64,000 nt of DNA. Origin: Bugula neritina (taxonomy: Eukaryota > Bryozoa > Gymnolaemata > Cheilostomatida > Bugulidae). Both the position numbers and the translations under genes were made by a program. Each line of letters opens with the position of its first letter. Within the stretch, counting starts at the first letter, position 1. The DNA lies in the NCBI GenBank assembly GCA_964035545.1, contig CAXIUT010000161.1, positions 1 to 64,000 of the forward strand. The letters are read 5' to 3'. The notes under the pieces were generated by a model. That model was not told where the DNA came from and searched no databases. It saw only the letters and a list, made by a program, of their open reading frames with translations. Shown piece by piece: positions 11,421 through 23,592 of this stretch.

Positions 11421-12344
11421 TCAGTAATTTTAGTCATTATTATCAAAAGTATTAATTTTAAAATTAGGAATTAAAACTTCATCTCCTTGCCTTTACCAAC
11501 CACATAACTATCCCTACTATCTAAGACTTTTTTTTTTAGAAGATTAAGTATTAGCTTTATATTGTTTTTTCTTTATCAATAGATACTTCATTTTACTTTT
11601 TTTTGATAAATGAGATGTTTTTTTAATTTTTAGATCAGAAATGATTGTAGAAATATGTTATTTTGGTATAGATTGATATCTCTATGTTTAATATTTTTGA
11701 AAATATTAAGGATTAATTAGTTTATCTTCATTTATTTTTATATTGTTTTCACTGTTAAAGTTTCTATCGAATAAACTGCTATTTTTAATATCTATTTTAG
11801 TGATATTACAATTGAGACTAAACCGTTGTTTTTGTTAATTTATTTTTTTTAACAGCTATATCAAACTTTTTTAATGTTTTCTTTAACTTCCAATGATTTA
11901 TTATTGTGACCTATTTTTAAAATCATTGTTTTAATAACTTTAAATATGCTCTTTAAGGTTAAGTTTGATTAAGTTAGGATCTAAGCTATGTTTTTTTCTT
12001 AATTTATCTATATTTTTTTTATTTTTAAAATAACTTCTCATAGGTTGATGACGATCATCCTTTCTCTATTACATAATCTTTATTATATTGCTTTTGTTCA
12101 AATAATTTTGTTTATATCCACTATACTCATTTCTCTTGCTTTTTGTAAAAATAGGAGGTAAATTTTTAGATTTATCAGACAAAGGATTTGTTTTTTAATC
12201 GCCTTATTCTTTATTTTAATCAATTACTATCTATAAGTGTTCAGTTTTCATTTTCTTTCTACTTGGAATTATTCCTAAAGTTTTAAGACTTTGAGGCAAA
12301 CCTCGAATAGTGTTTTGAAAATTAGTTTATGGTATATTAGTCAT
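11421..12344 (-). CDS. Basic uncharacterised protein, 307 aa
   Basis: A single uninterrupted frame from ATG (12344) to TGA (11421-11423) when TAA/TAG are sense. Rich in Lys, Asn and Ser, with no transmembrane segment and no recognised domain. The C-terminal stretch GDEVLIPNFKINTFD is the least repetitive part. Its lack of introns and its 924-bp frame free of TGA in AT-rich DNA are the main evidence that it is a real gene. It faces the Myb gene tail to tail, with 48 bp between stops. Confidence 0.65.
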
Positions 12345-12403
12345 TAATAAAATAACTATTCAATTAACTTGCTTTTTCAGATTATTGAATGAATGATAAT
12401 AAT

Positions 12404-12999
12404 ATGCTTTCAAGAATCACAAAAGGTCTAATCCAGGGATTCTGTGCAACTAAACAGGTCTATCCAGCGTCAGGCAGTACAGTCATCTAATCAACAAGAG
12501 TAGAAACAACTCCAGTATACCTACGACCCTATGACAAATCCAAATACTAAATACCGATGTAAAAGATCAAACTTAACTCTGGTACTTTTATAAATATTCA
12601 GGTTATGCTTTTTTGTAAGTTGAGCCTTTTCCACGAGCTAAGATAATGAAAACATGCTATCATATACTAGAACAATTATCTATAGGCTTTCCATAAACTT
12701 GTATCTATCGCATCTACAATGAATAAAAAATCAAATATTTGATGCAATTTGTTGATGAAAATACTGATATTGAAGAAATATAAGATTTTCTAGGCGTATA
12801 AACCATTGAACTCTTCATTGATAACTTGGTTGGGCAACTAGAAGTAATCAATATAATGAGACATTCTAAGATTTGGGAACTTGAGACAGATGACTCTTAT
12901 GAACCTGACTACATGGCTGGAATTTCTCCAGAAGAAGAACCAAAAAATCCACTTTACAGAAAAAGCGAAAGGTTAAAAACATCCTTTGTTGATTAATGA
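12404..12999 (+). CDS. NDUFA5: Complex I subunit NDUFA5 (B13)
   Basis: 191 residues, join(12404..12581,12602..12999), with one 20-nt intron. The N-terminus (MLSRITKGLIQGFCATKQ) has the Arg/Lys, no-acid pattern of a mitochondrial presequence. The body matches the ETC_C1_NDUFA5 family: FPETCIYRIY, MQFVDENTDIEEIEDFLG, then VINIMRHSKIWE, where the human protein has a comparable MREWKPWE segment. It is an accessory subunit of the matrix arm of NADH:ubiquinone oxidoreductase. TAA codons coincide with family Glu positions in the ENTDIEEIEDF stretch. The Q-rich N-terminal extension and acidic C-terminal tail are longer than in animals. Confidence 0.85.
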
Positions 13000-13203
13000 T
13001 CAATCTATCATCTAACAATATCCATCACACCTTACCCATATTTAATTATTCATTCAAAAAGGCTATTAAGTAATAAGATCAAAATATAAAGAAAAAGCTG
13101 ACTAAGGCTGATTATTTATAGTGATATCAGGGTATTTAGGAAGGAGAATAAGCTATTGATGATTTATAATTTTAAATTCTTGATAAATATTAAACTTGGA
13201 TCT

Positions 13204-15029
13204 ATGTAAAACTTCAATCCTCTTGAATTATTCAAATAGGAACTAGATACAGATGACATAGCATTTCGTGTTAACACTGTCCATAAATTACCCATTATCG
13301 CTACTCTCATGCCAGTAGAAACAGTCAAAAGCACCCTCTTGCCCTACCTTGATGCCTTATGCAAAAAATAAGATGATGAAGTAGTCTTTGCAATTACAGA
13401 GTAATATTCTAATCTTGCGTATTTTTCTGTTTATTTAGACCTATGCTAGGCAATCAACATACCCTCATTCTACCTTATCTCGAACAACTTTGTGCACATG
13501 ATTAAACAGTTGTTAGGTAAAGAGCTGTTAGCTCCATTAGTAAAATTTTAAATCTCTACTCTGACAACGATATCAACAACTACATTATCCCACTAGTACT
13601 ATTTCTGTTAAAATAGATCTTGAGATTGGCATCCAATGAAAGTAATTTTACCTGCAGAGTTTCAGCTACTCTGCTCATGTGTAATGTATATTCAAGAGCA
13701 GGAGTAAATAAGTAAAAAATAAGACAGTACTTCATTAAATATTTAGTAAATTCTCAGATATTTCTAATGAATAGATGCTTCTCCTCCAAAGAGTTACAGC
13801 CACAAAAATATCACATATGTGTCAAGTCTATGAAAAATAATATGTTCTAAGCGATCTCATAGGTATCCTTAAACATCGATCAACTGACTAACAAGATCAA
13901 ATTAGAGTATTAGCTACTTAAAGTTTCAAATAAGTTTCTAAAATACTCACCAGAGATTAAAATAAAACATTCATTATGCCTCTTATCATTCAAGCTGCAG
14001 AAGATAAATCCTGGAGAGTTAGACTTTGTTTATCTAAAAATTTTACAGAAATAGCTACTAACTTCGGTAAATAAGTTACTGATATGAGTCTCATTCAAAC
14101 CTTCAGCAACTTACTCAAAGATTCATAGATCGATGTCAAAATTGAAGCAGTAAAAAGTCTAGGAAACTTCGTAAAAACAGTATCTCCCTAGAGAATAGGA
14201 TATCTTTTACCTCAAGTAACATTACTTGGTAAAGATCCACTCGCTATTGTCAGATGTACTCTTTTTTTCATTTAGCAAATGTAGGAGGGATTCTCAAAAA
14301 TATGCTTCCTTCAACCAGCAAAGATCAAGCTTACCAAAATGTTCAACCTTTGATAAAATAATTAATGAAAGATGACAATCAAGAAGTTAGAAAAGGTGGT
14401 ATTGAGGCAGCAGTCAAATTTGTTGAAGTTCTAGGAGCATAAACTATCAATGCTTTATATCCCAGTCTTAAAGCCTGTTCAGAAGACAACAAATGGAGAG
14501 TCAGACTATAGCTCATGAGAAATATTGCAGATCTCGCAATCAAAGTTCAGGTAAATTTATTTTAATCAAGAACTATGACCTTTTTTCAAAATACATTGAA
14601 CCTCTCTTTTTGAGCTATCTCAAAGACAGAGTATCATCAATCCGTTCGGTAGCCGTCTAAAAAGTATCAGATCTCTGCAAAGTTTTTGGTCCTACTTGGA
14701 TTAATAGTTTTATTCAAAGGCTGAGTGATGTTCTAACCAAAGATCCATGTTTCCACTTTAAAATAGCAGCAATATATTCTCTCAAAGAGATTTGCATGTC
14801 TGTCCATGGATAATCCTATTTATAGAAGGCTCTAAACTTGATTATAGGAGCTTCAAATGAACCAGTTGCCAACATTCGAGAGGTATGTGTTAAAGTGGAG
14901 AGAGATATTGCACAAAGATGGGATAAATCCAGTATCCGAGACATGATTAAAAAACATATTCTCTCTTTGAGTGAAGACCAAGATCTAGAAGTAAGAACCA
15001 CCGTAGCTGATATCCTGAATAGATTCTGA
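13204..15029 (+). CDS. PPP2R1: PP2A scaffold subunit A (HEAT repeats)
   Basis: About 580 residues of HEAT repeats aligning along the whole length of PP2A-A: LPYLEQLC..ETVVRERAVSSI, IQAAEDKSWRVRLCLSKNF, ACSEDNKWRVRL and a final LSLSEDQDLEVRTTVADIL. Introns: 13419-13438, 14256-14275 and 14551-14570 (20 nt each), plus 13596-13616 (21 nt, hence phase-neutral; its removal restores colinearity with the human protein). One base appears missing in a TTT run near 13742. The subunit holds catalytic and regulatory subunits of the PP2A phosphatase together. A TAA in ITEEYSNLAPMLG sits where the family has AEQLG. Confidence 0.9.
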
Positions 15030-15151
15030 TCTCCATATTCTGGATCTATATAACAATTATGAACTTCATTAGTTTAATATTAATGATAAATACTATCAAA
15101 CTATAAATTCAAATCTTCAATAGATAATGATGATGCAAATTATCTGATAGA

Positions 15152-15590
15152 TCATTTTTTCTTAAGGAACTTTTCTTTGACTGAGTTGGGGATAGATAGA
15201 TCAACTTCAAGCACCTTGTTAACCAACATATCAATCACCTTGCTCTTGTTCTTTTCGTAATCTTCCTGAATCTTAACGATCTCATCTTGAGTCTCCTTCT
15301 ACAAATCAGTCTCAAATTTCTTATCTGTTTTCTACATCTTAAAACAACTACCTCAGCTTTCAACTGTTCAAACTCAGCTTATTTTTATTTTCTGTATTTT
15401 GCAACTTCAACCTCAGCAGCTTCTCTTGCTTCTTTAAGTTTGCGTTGTCTGAATAAAAAGAAATGATGAAAAAGAAACCTCCAAGGGGAGGATATAAAAG
15501 AATTTACCTTTCTTTTTGAGCATTTTCAATGATTTGAGTGGCTTCCCTTTCAGCTCTCAAGAGTTCATCGATATAGGCAGTATCGCTCAT
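15152..15590 (-). CDS. ATP6V1G: V-ATPase subunit G (peripheral stalk)
   Basis: 119 residues, the usual family length (about 118). CDS complement(join(15152..15331,15352..15448,15508..15590)). The N-terminus (IDELLRAEREATQIIENAQKE) has the conserved pattern of the G-subunit helix; the rest is one long Glu/Lys helix ending in SVKEKFLKKK. G pairs with E as a stator stalk of the vacuolar proton pump. One intron is the usual 20 nt. The other is 59 nt, by far the longest seen here, and contains a CCTCC/GGAGG stem. The a subunit of the same pump is encoded at 49744-52002. Confidence 0.9.
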
Positions 15591-15716
15591 GTTGATGTAA
15601 GATTTATCAAATATAAATAAGATAAAGCTACTATTAAATCTAATATTATTAATATCCTTAGATATTTTTTTATCAATATCTATTCAAAACAGGATTGTTA
15701 TTAGAAGTTATAGTGA

Positions 15717-17119
15717 TCATTCTTCTTTAATTTTATCTCCTACTTCTATGAACTGTTCAAGCGTGAGATCACCTATAAAGAGGTTATCAGCACTACAAAG
15801 GAACTCTTTGATTTGTTTATTTTTGCATTTATGACTAAGAGTGCAAAAATACTATTAATTTTTCTATTTATACATCAAAATTTAATAACTCAAACGACTC
15901 TCAGTAAACACCCAATATACCAACATCAAATAACGACGAATATCAAACTAAAATGCATTTGTCTAAATAAAACATATCTTACATGAGGTAATATCTATTT
16001 TGATATCACAGAACAAAGTACTATATTGTTATTACTATCCAATAATACTGTCTACTCATTCAAAGCACAGTATGTTTACATATTTTTGTGTAAAATCAAT
16101 AAAGCTTTAGCTACTTTTACCAATAACTATATTTTATTACGATAGTTTAACAACCATTGAGATCTTGCCATTTACTTTAATGTCCTGTATTTCTGGTCTG
16201 TCAAAAAAGTTAAACACCAATTATAAGGAGTCTTTTCCATCATATTGTAGGCATAAATCGGCTGCATATAGGGATTCGCAGTGAGTTGCAATCTATTTAC
16301 ATAATACAATTTTTTTAATAAAGAAGAATATGTTCCTTAATATCTCTATATAGTGACCGAACTGCCTTCATAAAGTCCCCGCTGACGAATAGAATCTAAT
16401 TGTCCTTCCAATAGATTTGTTAAAATAGACTAACTCATCTCAAACAGCTGTTATTCGACTGGATTTTGGTGTACAGATAGCCGATACTAGTCATTCTGGT
16501 CAGAAAAAGACCCTCTCAGAGATGAAACTGAAAGTGTGCGTCGATAATTTAGATTAAGAGGAGGAGGAGCTTCTCGACGATGTGAAAAGGTGGTTGAAGC
16601 ACATGATAACTATGAATGAAGAATATGTTTAGTAAATTTTTAGATGTCATCGATTTTTTCCTTTTCTGCGATAAGAAAGCAGAAATACGGGTTAGCTTTG
16701 CGCAATTTTTCGAGTTCAGGAGTGATAGATGTAATATTGAACTTTTCTTGTAGTTTACGGCAGCAGTTCTCGAAGGTCTAATAGTGCAAAAATATGATGT
16801 ATGACTTAGGAAATTCTTTTCTAGCCTCTTTCGAAATACGAATATAATTGTCTTTATGCAAAGATGTTCGAATTAATCGAATCTAGTTACTATTTATGAT
16901 CTTCATCAACTCCTCACGTGCACGCATTAGATCTCCAATCTATCCTTCTCCACCCTGACACCTGATCTAGACTCCATTATTATTCTTAAAGAATTTTATT
17001 TATGATTGATCGACAGAACTACTCTATTCGATCTTTAAAAACAAGTGCTGACTATGTAACCAAACCATTTCGACTGGATTCAAGTCTACACAGACCTTAA
17101 GAACTTTCTTTTCAGACAT
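15717..17119 (-). CDS. Pseudokinase-like protein, 460 aa
   Basis: CDS complement(join(15717..15962,15983..17119)) with one 20-nt intron. The N-terminal ~200 residues are unassigned. The C-terminal half looks like a degenerate protein kinase C-lobe: LLVKVAKALLILHKN resembles the helix before the catalytic loop. The HRDxxxxN segment is replaced by CALNEETVLLDSNNN, and no DFG or glycine loop is recognisable. This suggests a catalytically dead kinase fold or a related scaffold (inference). It sits between V-ATPase G and NOP58 on the same strand, with 126 and 39 bp spacers. Confidence 0.6.
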
Positions 17120-17158
17120 ACCGATTATTATTTAATTGATCAACTATTCAATTATAGA

Positions 17159-18571
17159 TCATTTGGCAAATCTCTTACGAGGTCCCTCTTCATCTCCATC
17201 TCCTCCTCTTCTTTTTAGCATCTAGGAACGCTGTCCATAACCTTCACGGCCACCTGTTCCCATCTTCCCTTGATTAGGTTTTCTAGTCTACTTCAAACCT
17301 TCATTGTTCTACAAATAATTCAATCGCTTCTAAAGATATTCCTTGCATTGTGCTCCAATTTAAGCATTCTATGATTATCCTAAATAAATTTATCAGTACC
17401 TAGAGCATCACATCTCACACAGAGAGAACATTTAGCTGCCAAAGCTCTAGATATTTTTCCTTTGAATTTCGATGAAGAAGAGTTTACTAAAGAAGCTTGA
17501 TAAATTATTCCATATTTAGGTGTGTTATGCTTGGTTTTTATTGCCTTGAAAAGAGCCTTCTCAGCACCTAAGATCTGAACTGTAGAAGCAGGACACTTAG
17601 CTAAGTTGATCAAAGATCCCGCATGACTCACTAATCTTGCTCCAACTAACTCTCCCACGACAGCAGTCAAATTAGGAGCCAAAGCCTGCATTCTGTTCTT
17701 CAAATATTCAGATAAATTAGCTCTATAGTCAGTCAATTCTAAAATTTGGTCACAAAGAGCAACGATATACTTCTAATCCATCTCACTTATTTCAGTACCC
17801 ATTGAGATTTCAGCAGCATCTTTCAAATCTTTTTCAATATCTTCAGGAAGAATACCAGATAGATCAGTTTAAGTTGCTTTCTATCTCATTCCCATAGCTT
17901 TAACCACCTTAGTATAGACAAGATTGTCAGATACTACTTTTGTCATTTAAGGGAAATGCCATCCGTACCATTCTTTTAGTCTCATTGTGTAGTTGTTGAT
18001 TTATTTATCAAGTTAATCCAAAAGAGAAACTGCTTGGATGATCATAATATCAACTTTCTAGGCAGAAAATTTCAATTTATATCGAGAAAGACCATGAGCA
18101 ACACCTAGTGACATCATTTTGTAGTCCTCTTCATCTTCAACTAAATTATATATCGATTACAGTTCAGTAATCCAGCGATATTGAATCTAATAACTCGCAT
18201 CAACTCATCAATCTTTTCATTTTGTTTACATTCCAATCCTAACTATTCACTTATAGCTTTTCCCAGTTTTTTATCAGCAATAGCAATGGTCTCTTATATT
18301 TCTTTATCAATCACATTTTTGGTGAGAAATTTATTTAGAGATTTAGGTATTTTGCCCTTCATCAGTTTATGAATGCACTTGAAAGCATCAGCTGTGCTCT
18401 TAAATTTATAGAAATCTTCAAGAGTAAGGCTGGGTAAGATGAAGAATACAGTTTACGGAGGCCATCAACGTCGTTAATGTACTTCTGAAGGTTTTCTACC
18501 TTCTAGAGTTTCTTAGGTTTGTCTGCTCGGAATAGAGCATAGCCTGCAGCTGTCTCGAAAAGAATCAACAT
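17159..18571 (-). CDS. NOP58: Box C/D snoRNP protein NOP58
   Basis: 450 residues, complement(join(17159..17379,17400..18140,18161..18429,18450..18571)), with three 20-nt introns. Full-length match to NOP58: N-terminal [14 protein letters not shown], the coiled coil [20 protein letters not shown], and the NOSIC/Nop domain with [33 protein letters not shown] and [13 protein letters not shown]. It ends in a basic tail with [12 protein letters not shown]. It is a core protein of the 2'-O-methylation snoRNPs in the nucleolus. TAA/TAG codons match family Glu in SAEKVD, LDKEINNY and WHFPEMTK. The tail is shorter and less repetitive than in yeast or human. Confidence 0.95.
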
Positions 18572-18891
18572 TCCAAAATATAATTATAGCTATTTCACAA
18601 CAATTACAAAATATTAATTAATAAATCTTTTAGAAACGAAAAAATATTAAAATCAAAGAGATAATTAAAAAGATATTTTGATAAGTGAATTATTGATTGA
18701 AAAATAAACTTTATTTATATAAAATAAATAATATTATTTGTTATTTGAAAGAAAGCTTTTTCAAGTTATTTTATAATTTTTTATCATTAGAGAATTTTCC
18801 AAATTTGTTTATATTGAGTTCTGGATATCAAATAATAAAGTAATTTTATTAATAAAGAACTATTTAAAGTTACATTAATTAATTAATCGAA
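18572..18891. promoter_or_regulatory. Divergent intergenic region (NOP58 / SHIPPO)
   Basis: 320 bp, strongly AT-rich, between two head-to-head genes, so it should hold both promoters. No distinct motif stands out. It is one of the longer spacers in the window. Confidence 0.4.
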
Positions 18892-19813
18892 ATGGCAGAC
18901 CCTAACCAAGCATAAAAGAAATAACAACAAGTATACACTTATCAAGATCTCATCAAATTCTCCAATACATAAATATACTCAGGTTTTGGATAAATGAGAT
19001 AAAGTAAAAAACCTTCTGCTCCACATTTCTCTTTTGGAACATCCACAAGAGCAGCTTAACCTAAAAAATTTGTATCAAAAGAAATGGCTTTAGTCGATTG
19101 CTTCGGAAAACAAACTCCAAAAGGACCCAACTATAATGTGACTGATAAATTCAACTACAATAAAGGAGCATAGTGGAAAATAGGAACAAACCCTAGAAAT
19201 ACTCTTGACACTAAAGCGAAATATTAACATTACTTCAGAAAAGATGTAGATGTATCTTTGTAATTATACAGCTTGATATCAATGAAGCAGATAGAGCTAG
19301 AAAAAATCATAATGGAAACACTAGATTTGGTGGAGATTCAAGGGTAAATATATAATTATTTAGTTCCCACCTGGATAAAAGAAGTATAAAATGACTCCAG
19401 GACCTTAGTATATTCCAAATCTTAAGCCATAAATACCAATACAACCTCAGTACAGTCTTTATGCCAGAAGAGCAGTTAAGGGATTTGATCCACTTATTGA
19501 ACTCAATTCAACTTCAGAAATTGTAGGTCCAGGATCCTACCATCCAGAAAAAAGTTCTTATACAAGTATCAATACAAACAAGCCACACTGGTCACTACCC
19601 AAAGGTCCCCGTGATCCAACTCATCAAAATAGAACTCAACTTAATCAAACCTATGATACAACTTCATCAGTGGGACTTCAAGTGCGTTCAGACAAAACTT
19701 CAAAGCCTCATTTCAGTGTAGGAAAACAAAACAGAGATAAAAAGCCAGGAATATTCCAAGCCCATATGTAATATAAACCAATGAATGTGAGAGTTGAGCA
19801 TCCAAGAATGTGA
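18892..19813 (+). CDS. SHIPPO/STPG-repeat ciliary protein
   Basis: 293 residues, join(18892..19251,19272..19343,19364..19813), with two 20-nt introns. It carries spaced Pro-Gly-Pro motifs of the SHIPPO (sperm-tail PG-rich) type: TPKGPNYNV, TPGPEYIPN and VGPGSYHPEK, each followed by Tyr at the usual distance. Such proteins line the doublet microtubules or cortex of cilia (family knowledge). It is the last complete gene before the telomere at 19905, with its stop codon 91 bp from the array. Confidence 0.75.
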
Positions 19814-19904
19814 TAGTTACACTTATATATCTATCTATATCAACTATTTTATCATAAATCATTTAACTAATGCGTGAGATGACCAATATTTAACACTCAA
19901 TAAA

Positions 19905-19989
19905 GGGGTTGGGGTTGGGGTTGGGGTTGGGGTTGGGGTTGGGGTTGGGGTTGGGGTTGGGGTTGGGGTTGGGGTTGGGGTTGGGGGGG
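19905..19989. repeat. Internal G4T2 telomere array (right-end polarity)
   Basis: About 85 bp of TTGGGG units, directly preceded by AATAAA and followed by GGG then TCTCATAGG. The polarity is that of a right chromosome end for the sequence on its left. By analogy with the 23593 array it probably overwrites an equal length of ordinary sequence. That hidden stretch should contain the 3' end of the minus-strand gene at 19990-20479. Confidence 0.9.
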
Positions 19990-20479
19990 TCTCATAGGCC
20001 ACATCTGAAGGTTTTTACTGAGATTATTCCATAATCATAATCGAATGTCTTTGGATGGAATCTTCACTTTTCATGGACTAATTTTCTTTCTGGATTTGTT
20101 CTTTCGAATAGAGAATCAAATCCAGATACTTAGCAGGCTTGACTTCCATCTTATCTGATGGAAAGTATCTTCTTAAAACTGGTAATTCTTTCTCAGTTCT
20201 TGCTTAATAGTCAGTTTTCTAAGCAAATTTTCATTTTGAGGAGTTATTTATGCAACAGAATTGAGCATTTTGGCAAAATTATCAACAAAAATATGTTTAC
20301 AAAAAGGAGCATATCCGGTTCAACCAACTCAGCCTTCTGGTAGAACTAATTTGATATTTTCTACATCTATTCAATATCGAAATCTATGTAACCTTGCAGC
20401 TCCCTTCACAAATTGTCTCTTACAAAAGGGATCTATATTAGAGTGAAGTACCAATTACTATTCTGTTGAACTTTTTCAT
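19990..20479 (-). CDS. DUF3228-like protein, 3' end hidden by telomere
   Basis: Minus-strand coding sequence resembling the DUF3228 family: KAELVEP, GYAPFCKHIFVDNFAKML, DYEARTEKELPVLRRYFP, then AKYLDLILYSKEQIQKENE. The match is from memory of conserved blocks; no function is established for the family. Two single-base frame breaks (a CCGG and an AAAA run) interrupt it, and the first exons after the putative ATG at 20479 are unresolved. The frame is still open where the telomere array begins, so the C-terminus is missing from the sequence. A TAA codes the Glu of the YEART block. Confidence 0.55.
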
Positions 20480-20564
20480 TATTAAATTTATAGTAAAAGA
20501 TCTTAAATAAAAGTTTTTATATTAGTCTATATGGCTAGGATAAATCGATCATTCATACATTTGA

Positions 20565-20615
20565 GGGGTTGGGGTTGGGGTTGGGGTTGGGGTTGGGGTT
20601 GGGGTTGGGGTTGGG
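20565..20615. repeat. Internal G4T2 telomere array (right-end polarity)
   Basis: About 51 bp of TTGGGG units between a DUF3228-like gene and the end of the long minus-strand gene to its right. Flanks are CATTTGA on the left and TCTCCTC on the right. Read as an alternative right end of the left chromosome. Confidence 0.9.
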
Positions 20616-23549
20616 TCTCCTCTTATTGTAACTTTAATGATACCTCTTAAAGTTTTTTAGCCTTCTTTTTTTCTTCTTCATTAACTCTATCAATGAGTAA
20701 ATTTTTGATAAATTAAAGTTGTTTCTTTGTTTCTTCATTCCTCTTATTTCTCTGTTCTGCTTCTTCTTCCATTTTATTTTTAATTACTTCGAGATTATCA
20801 ACTATTTTTTTGGTTTCCTTTATTTATAAATTCCACTCTCTAATCAAATGTTCATAGACCTATCGACTTTAACTTCTCAAAGAAGATATAGAAAATCTGA
20901 TCATACTTTCTATTTATTTGACATCTTTGAGAATCTTTTCTTGGTTATTAAGTTGCACTTAAATACATCCTGATTTATGATTTGCTGCTTATTTGTAAAA
21001 TTTCATCGATTGTTCTTGGGCATGACTGGATTGACGAAATATTTATCTAAAAAATACCTCTATCCTTGAACTAAAATCTCCATTCATCTCACTCTTTAAA
21101 GTATATATCACTTATTTTTCAATTTCCTTTCTCACTTTATCTTTTAAATAAGGTTCGAGACTGCTAGTTTTATTCAAATCTTACAAAGTATTCACAAGTT
21201 TATCAGTTGTACTTTGAAAAAGCTATTTAACTTTATTCATCATTTCTTCATGATGTAAATTATTTCTCTCATTTTATTCTACAATTATTTGAACGTTATA
21301 AGGTTCTGATGAAACTTCTTTATTTTAAGGTTTTATTTACTACACTTTTTCTGGTTCCTTTTCCTCTACTTCATGCATGCTGTTAAGTGGTGAAGAAGAG
21401 AGTAATGGATTATAGAACTCTCCTTACCCAAATTGTGATAAAGTTAGTTTGCTTTTTGATTCATCTTCGAAAAGACTTTGAGAGGGAGGAAGTGGTATTG
21501 CACTAGATTTGCTGAATATTTTATTCCGATCTATAGTAGAAGGGTTTGATTAATGAGCACCTAAAGATCTTTTTTGAATCATAGAAGCTACCTTTTTAGA
21601 AAGTTAATCTTCGTCAATTATCTATTAGTTATTATTATTTGCTATGTTCATTTTTATATTTTATTCTCTTTATTTTTATGACTTTTTATTTTACTATTCA
21701 ATTTTATCTGCTTCATTTTTGTCATCTTTCTGGATAGATATTGATTGCTCTTTTGATTATTCTGAAATATCCTTTGGTTTTTAATTTGCTTTTTATTCTG
21801 GAGATTGCGTAATGCTTAAAATCTTATCAAACTATCGATCCATATATTGTTCCAAAGATGAACTAAATATTTAATCTTCTTGTTCTTCTTAATTTTTATT
21901 CTGTTGACCTAAACCTTTTTTCCATAACTACTTCCAATAATCCAAACCACTTCCCTATTGTTCTTTTACACCCATATCTAAATTTTATTCTTTTTATTTA
22001 TTCTCATTTTTAATCTATTTTTTTTGTTATTATTACTTTTTACTTTATTTATTTTAACTATGACTTTTACCTTCTTTTTTCTTTTTATCTTTTTTCTTTT
22101 ATTTTTGGTTTTTGGTGTTTAGATTATTTGATTTTGTTCTTTTTATTTTTATTATTTTGGGGATTTTTATTCAACTGTAAGTGTTTCTTCAACCTTTTTT
22201 ATTGATTATTGTTTATTTTACTAACGAATTGGTTCAATTTATTTAGATTTTGGATTTGTTTTAGATTTATTTACTCCTTTTTTACCTATTACTCTTGTTG
22301 GTACAAATTTTTAAGGTTATTTCTCTTGAACCATAAAATTTTCTTCTTACTTTTATCTTTTTCTTTCAGACTATTTTTATTGAATTGACTTTTTCATATT
22401 ATCTGATGACATATTAGTATAATTATTTTATGGAGCTTTTTAAACAAAAAACTATTAATTTTGATTCATTTATTCATTATTGTTATTATTTTTAACTTGA
22501 GTTGTAACTTTATTATTATCTATTTAATTTTGGTTATCAATGGATTTGTTAGATTTAGTTTTTTTATTTAATATGAGATTTTAAACCGTTTTAATTGAAT
22601 TTTAAGACTTAGAAAACCCTATTAATTTTTTATTAGAACTCCAAAACCAATCAAACTGTCCATATTCTACAGCAATCAAGCAAGAACCTTTAACTTTGAT
22701 ATGAATAACAACAGCTATCATCAACTAACTATCTTGTACCAATATCATATCAAAATAAGTACTAACTTTAAAAGAATCTTTATTTTTTTGTCTCATCAAC
22801 ATAGTCACATCATTAATATATTCCTCCTGAACAAAGATGCTATGTTTCTGAGCAGGATTAGTAATAAAAATAATCATCAAATTGGTCAATATTATAAAAT
22901 GCTATTCGGTTTTAGGTACACAGATATAAGTCAATACATTAGTTTTATATTATTTACACAGCTAGGTTTCTAATTTATTTATGTTAATAGAATTAACAAA
23001 TTTAGTAGAAAAGTTAACAAAATAGTAATATATTTTTTTGCTAGGATAAAGCATAGTTTTACTACCATAAAGTTGATGTCTTTAGCATTTAACTATTTTA
23101 TTTTGAAGACCAATCATATAATTCATATTTCCCACCTTCCCATTCACAGTAAATTGATAAACAAACATCTAGTTTTAAGGGTATAGCAGTTGCACTTCAG
23201 CCATGTTATCAACTACCTCACGAAGAAAGTAACTCACGCATGCACTATCATTTTTAAAAAATGCATATTTTAGTTGAATTTTATTCTATTCCGTGAAATT
23301 CACCTCAAAAATTACCAACTTTCCATTGGCAAACAAAGCTATGAAGTAATTTTTGATAACAGGGATAAGAGACTGCAAACCATCCAAATTAAATTTTTGA
23401 AAGATAACATTATTCACTTTATTCAGACGAGCTGCATAAAGAAAATGACAGTCATTGCATAGAAGAATATTGCCATTAGTTGTTTCCAAAGTTATGGTCG
23501 ATAGAATTTTGTTCATTTACTCAGGAAGAGTAAATATCTCAGGCTACAT
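20616..23549 (-). CDS. Large WD40-like/coiled-coil protein (possibly EDC4-like)
   Basis: Long minus-strand gene starting at ATG 23549. The first ~400 residues have the beta-strand rhythm of a WD40-type propeller (FIALFANGKLVIFEV and similar). Then come ~250 residues of Asn/Lys/Glu/Gln low complexity and a Ser-rich stretch with SQSLFEDESKSK. The C-terminus is helical. This order (propeller, disordered linker, helical C-terminus) is that of EDC4/Ge-1 decapping scaffolds, but no diagnostic motif was identified, so the name is tentative. The frame changes around 21950. No TGA is reached before the telomere array at 20615, so the 3' end is hidden. Confidence 0.6.
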
Positions 23550-23592
23550 ATCGATCATTTTTAGATATTATTATTATTTGACTATTTGAAAT

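Noticed and set aside
19990-20446. Small plus-strand open frames of about 60 codons
   Set aside because: They overlap the well-conserved DUF3228-like blocks on the minus strand and look like shadows.
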